DNA from: an uncultured Porphyromonadaceae bacterium
Lineage (GTDB): Bacteria; Bacteroidota; Bacteroidia; Bacteroidales; UBA11471
Assembly: GCA_900542765.1 (NCBI GenBank)
Contig: UQOX01000007.1
Location: 22,699-86,698, forward strand
Length of the DNA: 64,000 nucleotides
Direction of reading: 5' to 3'
Part shown: positions 17,501-24,604 of the stretch, piece by piece
Layout of the letters: every line of letters begins with the position of its first letter
Position numbering within the stretch: position 1 is the first letter of the stretch
The notes under the pieces: model-generated
What the model was told of the DNA's origin: nothing
Seen by the model: only the letters and a program-made list of their open reading frames with translations
Database searches by the model: none
Program-made: the position numbers and the translations under genes

Positions 17501-20159
17501 GCATCTTTTCGCCCTCGTGCACCGTTATTTCCCGCCGGGGAACCCACAGGGCCGTCGGCAGCGGCGGACGCTTGTCGTTGTCGCCATAGATGATGACGTG
17601 ACGGCTGAGACTGTCGGTGCTCCCTTCCTGGTTGACTGCGCTTACGATGACGCGGTACACGCCCGATGCCCATTTGCGGGTTTTCAACCGGCATGTCCCG
17701 TCGCCTTTTATCTCGCCGGCGTCGACGCGGTGCCCGTTACGCAGCGTGTCATAACGGTTCTCGGTGAGGAACCGTGTGTCGTCCGCACCGTCCCGGGGCA
17801 GCTCTAAGGCGAAAACTTCGTAGGTGCGACGCATGACGGGTGCGGCGTTGGGAGCGGCCGTTACCGAGGCCGAGAGGGAGAGCGGCGTCTGCTTGTCGTG
17901 CCGCTCAGGTAGTTCCATCTCTATTTGCAGCGGCTTGCCCGTTACGCCGAACCAATGCTGCACGCTCTGTGTCTCGCCGTTGGCGGCGGTGGCCGAAAAT
18001 TCGGCTTGGTACATGCGGAACGAAGCGCGAGGGTCGGAGGGTTGAGGCTCGAATGTGAGATGAAATTTCCCTTCGGCGTCAGTTACCGCCATACCCGACA
18101 GGGTCTGTCCGTCTCTGTTTCCGCGATAGTAGACCGACTCTTTGATTTGGAACCTGACGGGAGCATGGGCGATGGCCTCTCCCGCATAACCGGTGATGCG
18201 TCCCGACAACTTGATGGGGTGACCCGAGAAATAAGTCGTGGCGGGGGTGTCGAGTGAAATGTCGAACGACCCTTTTCTGTATTCGGCCACCTGCACGCTC
18301 TGGGTGCCGTTGTACCCTTGCAGCCGCAAGTAGCCCGAAATCTGTTTCGGCAAGACGAACTGTCCCGCGAATGAGCCGTAAGCGTCGCTTTCGACCGGGC
18401 ATTCGGCGATTTTGCCGTTGACACCATACAACTCGACCGTCTGGCTCTCACCGGCAAGGGCTCGGCTCCCGCTTATCTCCCGGGAAAAGACGATGCCCGC
18501 AAAATGCAAGGTGTCGCCGGGACGGTAGATGGAGCGGTCGGTAAAGAGTGCCGTGCATATTTCGTCGCCCGGTGGGGTGCCGCGAAGACGTTCTCCTACG
18601 GAAATGCGGGTGATGGGGTAGAGCGTGTCCTGTGCGGTCACGGGCCTGAATGCCACTACCTCCCGGTCGTCGAGCGTCAAGATGCCGTTGGGGTCGGTAA
18701 AGAGGCTTTTCAGGTAGACATAATGGTCGGAATAACGGGGCGAGGCCGTGTATAACCTCACTTCGCAGTTGCTTTGGGGGGCGCCCGACGCACCGTCGGT
18801 TACGACGATGTTGGCCGAGCCGTTGCCTGTGCGGTTCTGGGTATAGGCGAAAAACCGCGTTACCGAAAAGCGGGCTTCGGTGGTCGTGGCCGCTGTGCCT
18901 TTGACGTCGAAAGCGATGCGGTAACGGCCCGGGGCGAGAGCGGGAATCCTCTCTTCACATTCCCGCGTTTCCCCTATCCGGGTGCCGGCCACGGTCAGGC
19001 CGCGCGACAAGAGGGGTGTGGAGTCCTGTCGCGGGAAGATGTGCAGGGTGATGCTGTCGGCCCGGGAATAGGTGAAGGTGAAGGCCGTCACTTTGTCGGG
19101 GTAGACCACCTCGGGAACGGTCGCGTAAAAGAGCGGGGCGGTGATGCTCAGATAAAGATTCCGCAGGCAACCGATGCGCGGATAGTCGGCATATCGTTGC
19201 ATCTGTTCCTCACAGGCCGAGAGCCAGGTCGCCAACAACGGCTCTTGGGCGGTCATCGCTTCTCCCGCGCTTATCAGGGCTTCGGTCGAGAAAGGTAGTG
19301 TCTCGTACTCCCGGTAGAGCGCAAGCAGCCGGCGGGCGTAGGTCGAGTCGGGAGCCTGCTCTTGCAGGAACCGTTCCCGGTCGAGCCGTGCCAGGAAGGC
19401 AAGTGGCGATTGCGGCGTGTCGCTGTGCAAGGCATAGAGTCGCTCGTAGAGGCCGATGATGCGGCGACGCAGGTTGTGGCTCAGCGACCCTTCCGGGCTC
19501 GACAGCATGGTGGTGTCGATGCGGAGCGGCCACTCTTCGACAACCCGTGGCGTGGGATAACGGACTATCAGGGTCTTGTATAGGTCGATGGCTTGCCCGG
19601 CCAAAAAATCATATAAGGTCGAGACCTGAGGCGTGCCGATAGAGTCGTTCTGCGGCAGGAACGGAAAGCGTGCCAGCGGCGTGGCCAGCAGGAGCTCCTC
19701 GGCTTGCAACGATTGCTCGGATAGTCTGATGATGGCGGCTGCAAAACTTTCGGTGTCCCACTCCCGCATGTCGGCCGGCGGTTCGGTCAAAGTTCCCCTT
19801 TGCTGTATCTCTCGGCGATGGCTCTCGTAATAGCGGTGCAACAGCGAGGCTTCGTAGGCATACAGGAGCGATTGTGCCGCGGTGTCGGGGCAATTCCGCG
19901 CCTGACGGTTGATATGCCCTATCAGCGATGGCAGGCTGTCTTCGCTCAGTAGCAGTTGGTATTCACAGCCGTCGATGAGGTATCCGGTCGCTGCCCGATA
20001 ATCTTTTCGGGACAACGCTTTTTCGAGACGCGTTTGGGTGCGTTGCAGGCTGTCGGTCGGATTTTCGGGCAACTCTTTGCCGATTGCGGCGAGGCCGTCG
20101 ACCGGCAGCCATAATCCCGACACGAGAATAAGAAAAGCCAGATAACAGATGTGTTTCAT
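14568..20159 (-). CDS. Alpha-2-macroglobulin family protein lacking thioester
   Basis: This very large (1863 aa) exported protein belongs to the bacterial alpha-2-macroglobulin (COG2373) family, thought to trap proteases or protect the envelope. A signal peptide covers residues 1-25 (MKHICYLAFLILVSG); no lipobox cysteine is seen. An MG2-type domain begins near residue 545 with FTDRSIYRPGDTLHFAG. The A2M core is near 1120-1200 (FFYPHLKSDRKGFVDLSFTLPDSHTSWKL, interrupted by turns), followed by an alpha-helical domain and a C-terminal macroglobulin region. At the position expected for the CxEQ thioester the sequence reads DENSTPDLLAAFYGN, so the covalent trap is missing, as in E. coli YfaS. The start is chosen at MKH because the upstream in-frame part has no signal sequence. 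There is no pbpC neighbour. Confidence 0.85.
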   Translation of the reverse strand: MKHICYLAFLILVSGLWLPVDGLAAIGKELPENPTDSLQRTQTRLEKALSRKDYRAATGYLIDGCEYQLLLSEDSLPSLIGHINRQARNCPDTAAQSLLYAYEASLLHRYYESHRREIQQRGTLTEPPADMREWDTESFAAAIIRLSEQSLQAEELLLATPLARFPFLPQNDSIGTPQVSTLYDFLAGQAIDLYKTLIVRYPTPRVVEEWPLRIDTTMLSSPEGSLSHNLRRRIIGLYERLYALHSDTPQSPLAFLARLDRERFLQEQAPDSTYARRLLALYREYETLPFSTEALISAGEAMTAQEPLLATWLSACEEQMQRYADYPRIGCLRNLYLSITAPLFYATVPEVVYPDKVTAFTFTYSRADSITLHIFPRQDSTPLLSRGLTVAGTRIGETRECEERIPALAPGRYRIAFDVKGTAATTTEARFSVTRFFAYTQNRTGNGSANIVVTDGASGAPQSNCEVRLYTASPRYSDHYVYLKSLFTDPNGILTLDDREVVAFRPVTAQDTLYPITRISVGERLRGTPPGDEICTALFTDRSIYRPGDTLHFAGIVFSREISGSRALAGESQTVELYGVNGKIAECPVESDAYGSFAGQFVLPKQISGYLRLQGYNGTQSVQVAEYRKGSFDISLDTPATTYFSGHPIKLSGRITGYAGEAIAHAPVRFQIKESVYYRGNRDGQTLSGMAVTDAEGKFHLTFEPQPSDPRASFRMYQAEFSATAANGETQSVQHWFGVTGKPLQIEMELPERHDKQTPLSLSASVTAAPNAAPVMRRTYEVFALELPRDGADDTRFLTENRYDTLRNGHRVDAGEIKGDGTCRLKTRKWASGVYRVIVSAVNQEGSTDSLSRHVIIYGDNDKRPPLPTALWVPRREITVHEGEKMRIACGSCCPDVSLLCQLFEQGEMKCCFRTSVDNENIELDIPHAVSADSPATLVLSLVKGNRLYASEVIVRKASPNHTLKIIPRTFRDRLTSGSREEWTFRVKNSRGKAVQTRLIATLYDQALDAIAPHAWDFNPFITPIPTPVYSQSPGHLYLSAQVTPDEGCPAREEWQTGWLLSSSGLMWGNGLARPNLRADAALLTANKSESRLSTTDGSATTEPILRRDFRETAFFYPHLKSDRKGFVDLSFTLPDSHTSWKLMLLAVTEDMHNGFYADTVIASKPLMVFPNLPRFARIGDRVSIATRISNTSRQTYKGHLSMELFNPENDSLLYRSKTPFETAPRETQSLTSTFATGAWSDMPCVGVRIVATADDGTSDGEQRLLPLLPRKIFLTEAASPEKRGDEGYEIEMQSLITPPEGESLFDVTLSYAPSPLWFVVQALPGLTDLPDENSTPDLLAAFYGNTLAAALVEKNPSFASAIASQSQSADTLASPLSQNADLKMLLLEETPWLLEARHENERIERLSALLDRERCATAQCRALEQLLALQNDDGGFPWRKGMESHIGQTLPVMESYVHLHRQNLLREDESQVQLYSRAMSYLSRNLAGDTARIRQQEKVSTQQLRYLVLQAAFPQSLTENEAAGYALLYKKATEEWRQMDLIDKALTARLLYDTGREEEARRIAASLIGYATTRDESTAWANNKSGNSTMGDIERHTLLMQTVAQILPGDEHLTGMATWLLQQKETRDWGSTPATLDAISALVAHCGLSLDETGGAATLIWGNDTLHTDRHAYGYVQLSHRGETSSPELGRVFFPADRESGHATKPWVGLYRQYFADADKIVKRGNGVSLEKRLYLVRGDSLVELSEATPRVGDKIQTRLVIITDRDLDFVVVKDHRAACLEPADQTTGTTFQGELRALRETRDAATLFYLEHLPKGHHILSYEAYIDRTGHYLDGSAALQCLYAPQETAHSRGGRIDVGND

Positions 20160-20183
20160 TGTGATGCGAGAAAGATAAGTTGC

Positions 20184-20191
20184 CAAATATA
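20184..20191 (-). promoter_or_regulatory. -7 box of the macroglobulin gene
   Basis: CAAATATA on + is TATATTTG on the minus strand, 25 bp before the ATG at 20159. This supports the internal start over the longer frame to 20246, which would cross the promoter. Confidence 0.6.
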
Positions 20192-20262
20192 TAAAATTCG
20201 GTACTCGGAATCGCTGCTTTCCCCATAAACAATTGTTAAGGCACAAATCTCCGACGGTAAAA

Positions 20263-20294
20263 TTTCTTATTTATCTCGATTCTTCGTATTTTTG
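20263..20294 (+). promoter_or_regulatory. Promoter of the cysteine desulfidase gene
   Basis: TATTTTTG (20287-20294) matches the -7 box, with TTTC (20263-20266) 20 bp upstream as a one-mismatch -33. An in-frame TTG at 20292 lies inside the box, so the ATG at 20319 is the start. Confidence 0.6.
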
Positions 20295-20318
20295 CAGGTA
20301 TTAAAACCTATCCGAAAC

Positions 20319-21605
20319 ATGGAAAAAACAGAAAGAGATGCCATCATACGGCTGGTGAAACGTGAAGTCGTCCCGGCCATTGGTTGTACCGAGCCGATAG
20401 CCGTAGCCCTTTGCGTATCGAAAGCCGCGCAATTACTGGGCAAAGAACCTGAAAAAATTGAAGTGCTGCTGAGTGCCAATATCCTGAAAAACGCCATGGG
20501 GGTCGGCATACCCGGGACGGGCATGATCGGATTGCCCATTGCCGTGGCTCTCGGTGCGTTGGCCGGGAATCCCGATTATCAACTCGAAGTGCTCAAAGAC
20601 ATCACTCCGGCCGATGTGGAACGGGGAAAACAGTTCATCGCCGCGAATCGCATCGACATAAAACTGAAAGAAGACATTACCGAAAAACTATATATCGAGA
20701 TACATGTTTCGGCAGGGTCCGATAAGGCCGCGGCCATCATCGCCGGTGGACACACCACTTTTGTGTATGAAGAGCAGATGGGGCAGGTGTTGCTCGATCG
20801 CCGTTCGGCCTCGGCCGATGAGGAAGAAGATGACGACACATCTCTCTCCTTGCGCAAGGTTTATGATTTTGCCATGACGGCTCCTCTTGAAGAAATCGAT
20901 TTCATTCTCGAATCGGCCCGTCTCAACAAGGCGGCGGCAGAAACCTCCTTCACGGGAGATTATGGGCACTCGCTGGGCCGTTCCCTGCGCGATGATAACG
21001 AGCGACGGGTCATGGGCGACAGCGTCTTTACCCACATACTTTCTTATACCTCGGGAGCCTGCGATGCCCGCATGGCCGGAGCCATGATTCCCGTCATGAG
21101 CAACTCCGGTAGTGGAAACCAAGGTATTGCGGCCACCCTTCCCGTCCTGGTTTATGCCGAAGAAAACAACAAGCCCCGGGAAGAGTTGATACGCGCCCTC
21201 ATGCTCAGCCATCTCACGGTAATTTATATCAAACAGAGCCTTGGGCGACTTTCGGCACTGTGCGGTTGTGTTGTAGCCGCGACAGGGTCGAGTTGTGGAA
21301 TAACCTATCTGATGGGTGGCGGGTATGAAGAGATAACGTATGCTGTCAAGAACATGGTTGCCAATCTCACCGGCATGATTTGCGACGGTGCCAAACCCAG
21401 TTGTGCCATGAAGCTCACCAGCGGAGTCTCGACGGCCGTCTTTTCGGCCATGTTGGCCATAGAACACAAGTGCGTGACCGCGGTCGAGGGTATTGTGGAA
21501 AACGATGTCGATCGCACGATACACAACCTGACCCGCATCGGTGCACAGGGCATGAACGAGACCGATCGCCTTGTGCTCGACATTATGACCCACAAATGTC
21601 CATAA
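20319..21605 (+). CDS. cyuA: L-cysteine desulfidase/serine dehydratase-like protein (CyuA family)
   Basis: The 428-residue product belongs to the UPF0597/CyuA (YhaM) family, iron-sulfur enzymes related to the alpha chain of serine dehydratase. Characterised members break L-cysteine into pyruvate, ammonia and sulfide. Seen in the sequence are AIGCTEPIAVALC at about residues 22-34, MGVGIPGTGMIGLP near 62, MSNSGSGNQGIAATLPV near 265, and the Cys-containing GSSCGITYLMGGG and MICDGAKPSCAMK. These give the cysteine ligands expected for a 4Fe-4S cluster. It is a single gene with its own promoter and a strong terminator. Serine versus cysteine as substrate is not settled by sequence. Confidence 0.82.
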   Translation: MEKTERDAIIRLVKREVVPAIGCTEPIAVALCVSKAAQLLGKEPEKIEVLLSANILKNAMGVGIPGTGMIGLPIAVALGALAGNPDYQLEVLKDITPADVERGKQFIAANRIDIKLKEDITEKLYIEIHVSAGSDKAAAIIAGGHTTFVYEEQMGQVLLDRRSASADEEEDDDTSLSLRKVYDFAMTAPLEEIDFILESARLNKAAAETSFTGDYGHSLGRSLRDDNERRVMGDSVFTHILSYTSGACDARMAGAMIPVMSNSGSGNQGIAATLPVLVYAEENNKPREELIRALMLSHLTVIYIKQSLGRLSALCGCVVAATGSSCGITYLMGGGYEEITYAVKNMVANLTGMICDGAKPSCAMKLTSGVSTAVFSAMLAIEHKCVTAVEGIVENDVDRTIHNLTRIGAQGMNETDRLVLDIMTHKCP

Positions 21606-21623
21606 CAGATTTGCGATGACAGT

Positions 21624-21667
21624 AAAAAACACGCCGCTCGGAGCAACCTTCGAGCGGCGTGTTTTTT
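21624..21667. terminator. Bidirectional terminator between cyuA and the TamA-like gene
   Basis: AAAAAACACGCCGCTCG (21624-21640) pairs fully with CGAGCGGCGTGTTTTTT (21651-21667) around a 10-base loop. The A and T runs at the two ends let it work on both strands for the converging genes. Confidence 0.9.
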
Positions 21668-21687
21668 ATCGGGAGGCAGGTGGATTG

Positions 21688-24018
21688 TCAGAACGGGTAA
21701 CCCACCGCAAAGTGGAATGAGGCATCGCGGTTGAACGAGTGGTGGGCAATCACCCACGGGCGGTTCCCTATGCGGGAGGGGTCATACATTTTGAGACCCA
21801 TGTCGACTCGTATCAGGAAGTAGTTGAAGTCGAAACGCACGCCCAAGCCGTAAGCCAAGGCAATCTCTTTGTAGAAAGAGTTGAACTTGAACGCCCCGCC
21901 CGGTTGGGAAGGATAATCTTTGATGGTCCAGATGTTTCCTGCATCGAGGAAGAGTGCCAGTTCGAGTTTCCAAATCAATTTGCTTCGGTATTCGGCATTC
22001 ATGTCGAGGCGAATGTCACCGCACTGGTTCATGAAGTCGGCCAGCGGGTTGTTGCCCGAGTAGGTGCCCGGTCCCAAAGTCCGCACCGACCACCCCCGCA
22101 CGCTGTTGGCGCCACCGGCATAGTATCGTTTCTCAAACGGTACCATGTCGGAGTTGCCGTATGGGTACACAACTCCCGCTCCAATGTGGAAGGCCAAGGC
22201 ATTCTTCTCATTCAGATTGACCGTGTAGGCGTAGTCGAGGTCGGCTTTGGCATATTGCGAGTAGCTGATGCCCAGTATCTCGTATTCGCCCGACGACGCC
22301 CGTTTCATCGAAGAGAGGGAAGAGATGGCATACAACAGGTTTCCGGCGATTTCGAATGCCGACCGCAGGGTATAGATTTCTCGCTGTTTGGCCGATGAGG
22401 CAATGTTGCTCTTCAAGTTCGACATATACATGACATAGGCCGACCGCATGATGAAGTGGTCTTCGTAGCTGTATCGCAACAGGGGATTGTCGGCGGCGAT
22501 ACTGTCGAGGTTGTTTTTGAATGCCGATGTCATTTGGGGCAGATACACATAGTTGATGTCTACCAGGTCGAAGTGGTGACGGAACCGGTTGCCCCTCGTG
22601 TACCACTTGTAGTTCCACCCCGCACCCGAGATGACTCGCACATATTCGGGACGTTGCTGGTAGTCGATGTTGATGGTGAAGTCGGTTGTCGCCCGCATGC
22701 GTCGCAGGAACGACGTGCTGACAAACGGGAAAAGGAATTTGGGGAATGAAACCCCCATTTCGCCGTTTAGTTCGAGGTAGTTGTTTGCCAGCAGCCCGCC
22801 GAGGTCGCCCGTGATGTTTTCGTAGGCGGCTCTAAAACGTGCGCTGAACGTCTGTGAGCCGTGGAAGATGTTCCTGTGTTTATAGGTGAGACCCAGCGAG
22901 AACCCGAAGTTGCCGGCCGAGTTGGTGCCTTCGACCTCGGTGGTGACCAGTTGGGTCTTCCCTTCGGTGAGCAAAATGTGGCAGTCGAGTTGCGGCGTTT
23001 CGCTACCGTGTACGGGTGTGAATTGAATATTGACGTATTTCAGCACTTCAAGCCTCGAAAAGGCCGAATAGGTATGATCTACCATGCGGGTCGAATAGCT
23101 TGCGCCGGGCAAGATATAACAGTTCTCCACCAAAGTCCCGGGGTGCAGGTATTCTTTCTCTCCATAAAGAATGTAGTAGCCCTTGTAGAAGATGGTGTCT
23201 TTGATGGCATATTTTTCTTCGGGGGTACCGCCCATGGGGTTATAGTCGGTGATGAAGTAGACATTCCGCACGGTGTAGGTGTTGTGTTTCCTGAACGAGA
23301 CCAGTTCCGTTTGTGAAGAGTCTGCCACGGGAATGTCCGAAAGGAAAAGTTCGAGGTCCACGCCCTTGTGCCCGATGGTCGTGTCGGCGACATAGGATAT
23401 GTATTCTTTGTTGAATGCAAAATAACCCTCGTTTCGCAGTCGGTCGGTGATGCGCTGGCGTTCCTGTTCGAGCACGTTGCGGTCGAAGAGCTTGCCCGGG
23501 CGTATGAGGGAGCTGGCCGAATCGGCCATGACGATGCTCCGGATCGAGTCGTCGGGAATGCGGTAGGTCATGCGGTCGATGTGGTAGGGCGTTCCCGATT
23601 TTACCTCATACTTTACCTTGATGCGTTTTTTGTGCTTTACGGTGTCGACGGTCACGATGGCGTCGGTATAGCCTTTGTTGTTGAGCGCCTTTTCGATTTG
23701 GCTGCGCGATTTCTCGGTCAGCTGGCTGTCATAGATGACCGGTGGCGTTCCGATGCGGCGCAACCAGCGGTTCCAGCCGTTGTCTTTGTCGTTGGAGAGG
23801 TTGTAGAAAAAGAGGGGAAGCCCGATGAGCCCGAATGTCTTGTGGTTGGGCTCTTGGCGAATGTATGATTTGAGTTCGCTGTTTTTCAGCTCCCGGTTGT
23901 CGGTCGACAGCGACACGCGGTCGAGCAGGTATTCGCCCTCACCCACATATTTGGTGGCCCGGCACGAATATAGCAGCGGGACAAGAATCGGAATGAGCAG
24001 CAACAGGCGAAGTTTCAT
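21688..24018 (-). CDS. TamA-like outer-membrane lipoprotein (TamL type), copy 1
   Basis: This is a 776-residue outer-membrane beta-barrel protein of the Omp85 superfamily, with POTRA domains and a C-terminal bacterial surface antigen barrel. The start at MKLRLLLL gives a lipoprotein signal with cysteine at residue 19 (LLYSC), followed by ATKYVGEGEYLLDRV. A lipidated TamA-like protein is the form known in Bacteroidetes as TamL. POTRA repeats occupy about 25-350. The barrel includes the GGANSVRGWSVRTLGPG motif (the VRG motif of Omp85 proteins) and ends in FHFAVGYPF with a terminal Phe. It has its own promoter and no tamB neighbour; a second copy follows tamB at 35491. It probably inserts proteins or lipids into the outer membrane. 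Confidence 0.83.
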   Translation of the reverse strand: MKLRLLLLIPILVPLLYSCRATKYVGEGEYLLDRVSLSTDNRELKNSELKSYIRQEPNHKTFGLIGLPLFFYNLSNDKDNGWNRWLRRIGTPPVIYDSQLTEKSRSQIEKALNNKGYTDAIVTVDTVKHKKRIKVKYEVKSGTPYHIDRMTYRIPDDSIRSIVMADSASSLIRPGKLFDRNVLEQERQRITDRLRNEGYFAFNKEYISYVADTTIGHKGVDLELFLSDIPVADSSQTELVSFRKHNTYTVRNVYFITDYNPMGGTPEEKYAIKDTIFYKGYYILYGEKEYLHPGTLVENCYILPGASYSTRMVDHTYSAFSRLEVLKYVNIQFTPVHGSETPQLDCHILLTEGKTQLVTTEVEGTNSAGNFGFSLGLTYKHRNIFHGSQTFSARFRAAYENITGDLGGLLANNYLELNGEMGVSFPKFLFPFVSTSFLRRMRATTDFTINIDYQQRPEYVRVISGAGWNYKWYTRGNRFRHHFDLVDINYVYLPQMTSAFKNNLDSIAADNPLLRYSYEDHFIMRSAYVMYMSNLKSNIASSAKQREIYTLRSAFEIAGNLLYAISSLSSMKRASSGEYEILGISYSQYAKADLDYAYTVNLNEKNALAFHIGAGVVYPYGNSDMVPFEKRYYAGGANSVRGWSVRTLGPGTYSGNNPLADFMNQCGDIRLDMNAEYRSKLIWKLELALFLDAGNIWTIKDYPSQPGGAFKFNSFYKEIALAYGLGVRFDFNYFLIRVDMGLKMYDPSRIGNRPWVIAHHSFNRDASFHFAVGYPF

Positions 24019-24064
24019 AAAGGTGTTTCCACAAGAAAAAAAACGACAGCCGGAATTATAGCTA

Positions 24065-24096
24065 CAAACGTACATAATTCTCATCGGATACACAAA
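24065..24096 (-). promoter_or_regulatory. Promoter of TamA-like copy 1
   Basis: On the minus strand TTTG (24096-24093) is followed after 20 bp by TACGTTTG (24072-24065). This is a near-ideal Bacteroidetes promoter 47 bp before the ATG at 24018 and excludes the longer in-frame start. Confidence 0.7.
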
Positions 24097-24364
24097 TTCT
24101 TGCTTTTCAAAAAAAGCAAATCCGATGCACTTCCTTCCCTCGGATTGTCCTGCCGTGCCGGCACCCGGCTCGCCACATCTCGCGCCCGGCCTCCCGTGAA
24201 GGTTTTCAGGAGAAGGGGAGGCCGGGGCCCGTATGTCGGGTCGCCGGCGGGAGTCCTCAAAAGAAAAATGTTGGCCTCTGGCGGCGGTTTTTCGATAAAT
24301 TGATAGAAAAAGTATGTAAAGTTGGATATATTTCTACTTGAAGCCTTATTTTTCTCTCTTTTAT
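24097..24364. other. Intergenic region with GC-rich inverted repeat
   Basis: No gene is seen between the divergent promoters. CCCGGCCTCCC (24185-24195) and GGGAGGCCGGG (24216-24226) form an 11-bp perfect inverted repeat around a 20-base loop. No T run follows, so it is not an obvious terminator; a structured RNA or remnant is possible. Confidence 0.4.
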
Positions 24365-24395
24365 TTTGGAATATTCATATAAAGACTTACCTTTG
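24365..24395 (+). promoter_or_regulatory. Promoter of the ilv operon
   Basis: TTTG (24365-24368), 19 bp, TACCTTTG (24388-24395): an exact match to the Bacteroidetes consensus. The expected start near 24402 gives a leader of about 200 nt before ilvD. Confidence 0.85.
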
Positions 24396-24431
24396 CAACG
24401 TCATTACGATAAGCCATAACACAGCTTGATT

Positions 24432-24497
24432 ATGATTAGCTCGATTCTGCATATTTCCGGTCTACTATCAGTGATTATCGTCGTCGTGGGCGCATGA
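24432..24497 (+). CDS. ilvL: ilv leader peptide (attenuator peptide)
   Basis: A 21-codon open frame begins with ATG about 30 nt after the predicted transcription start and ends at TGA 24495-24497. Twelve of its 21 residues are branched-chain: five Ile, three Leu and four Val, with a C-terminal run SVIIVVVGA. This composition is the hallmark of a leader peptide that senses charged tRNA-Ile, -Leu and -Val. It is followed at once by two mutually exclusive hairpins and the ilvD gene. It lacks a visible Shine-Dalgarno site, which is normal in this phylum. The peptide itself probably has no other function. Confidence 0.85.
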   Translation: MISSILHISGLLSVIIVVVGA

Positions 24498-24501
24498 TAA
24501 G

Positions 24502-24593
24502 GAAGAAAGGTTATGCAGATGTTTATGTAAAACATAAGGATATAACGACGAGGGAACCTTTCTTCAACCATAAAGAAGAAAGGTTCCTTTTTT
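24502..24593 (+). promoter_or_regulatory. Transcription attenuator of the ilv operon
   Basis: Terminator: GGAACCTTTCTTC (24553-24565) and GAAGAAAGGTTCC (24575-24587) form a perfect 13-bp stem with a 9-base loop and six T (24588-24593). Antiterminator: GAAGAAAGGTT (24502-24512) is perfectly complementary to AACCTTTCTTC (24555-24565), the left arm of the terminator. The two pairings exclude each other. The antiterminator arm starts five bases after the leader-peptide stop. A ribosome finishing the peptide would cover it and allow termination, while one stalled at Val/Ile codons would leave it free. Confidence 0.85.
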
Positions 24594-24604
24594 AAGAGAA
24601 ATAT

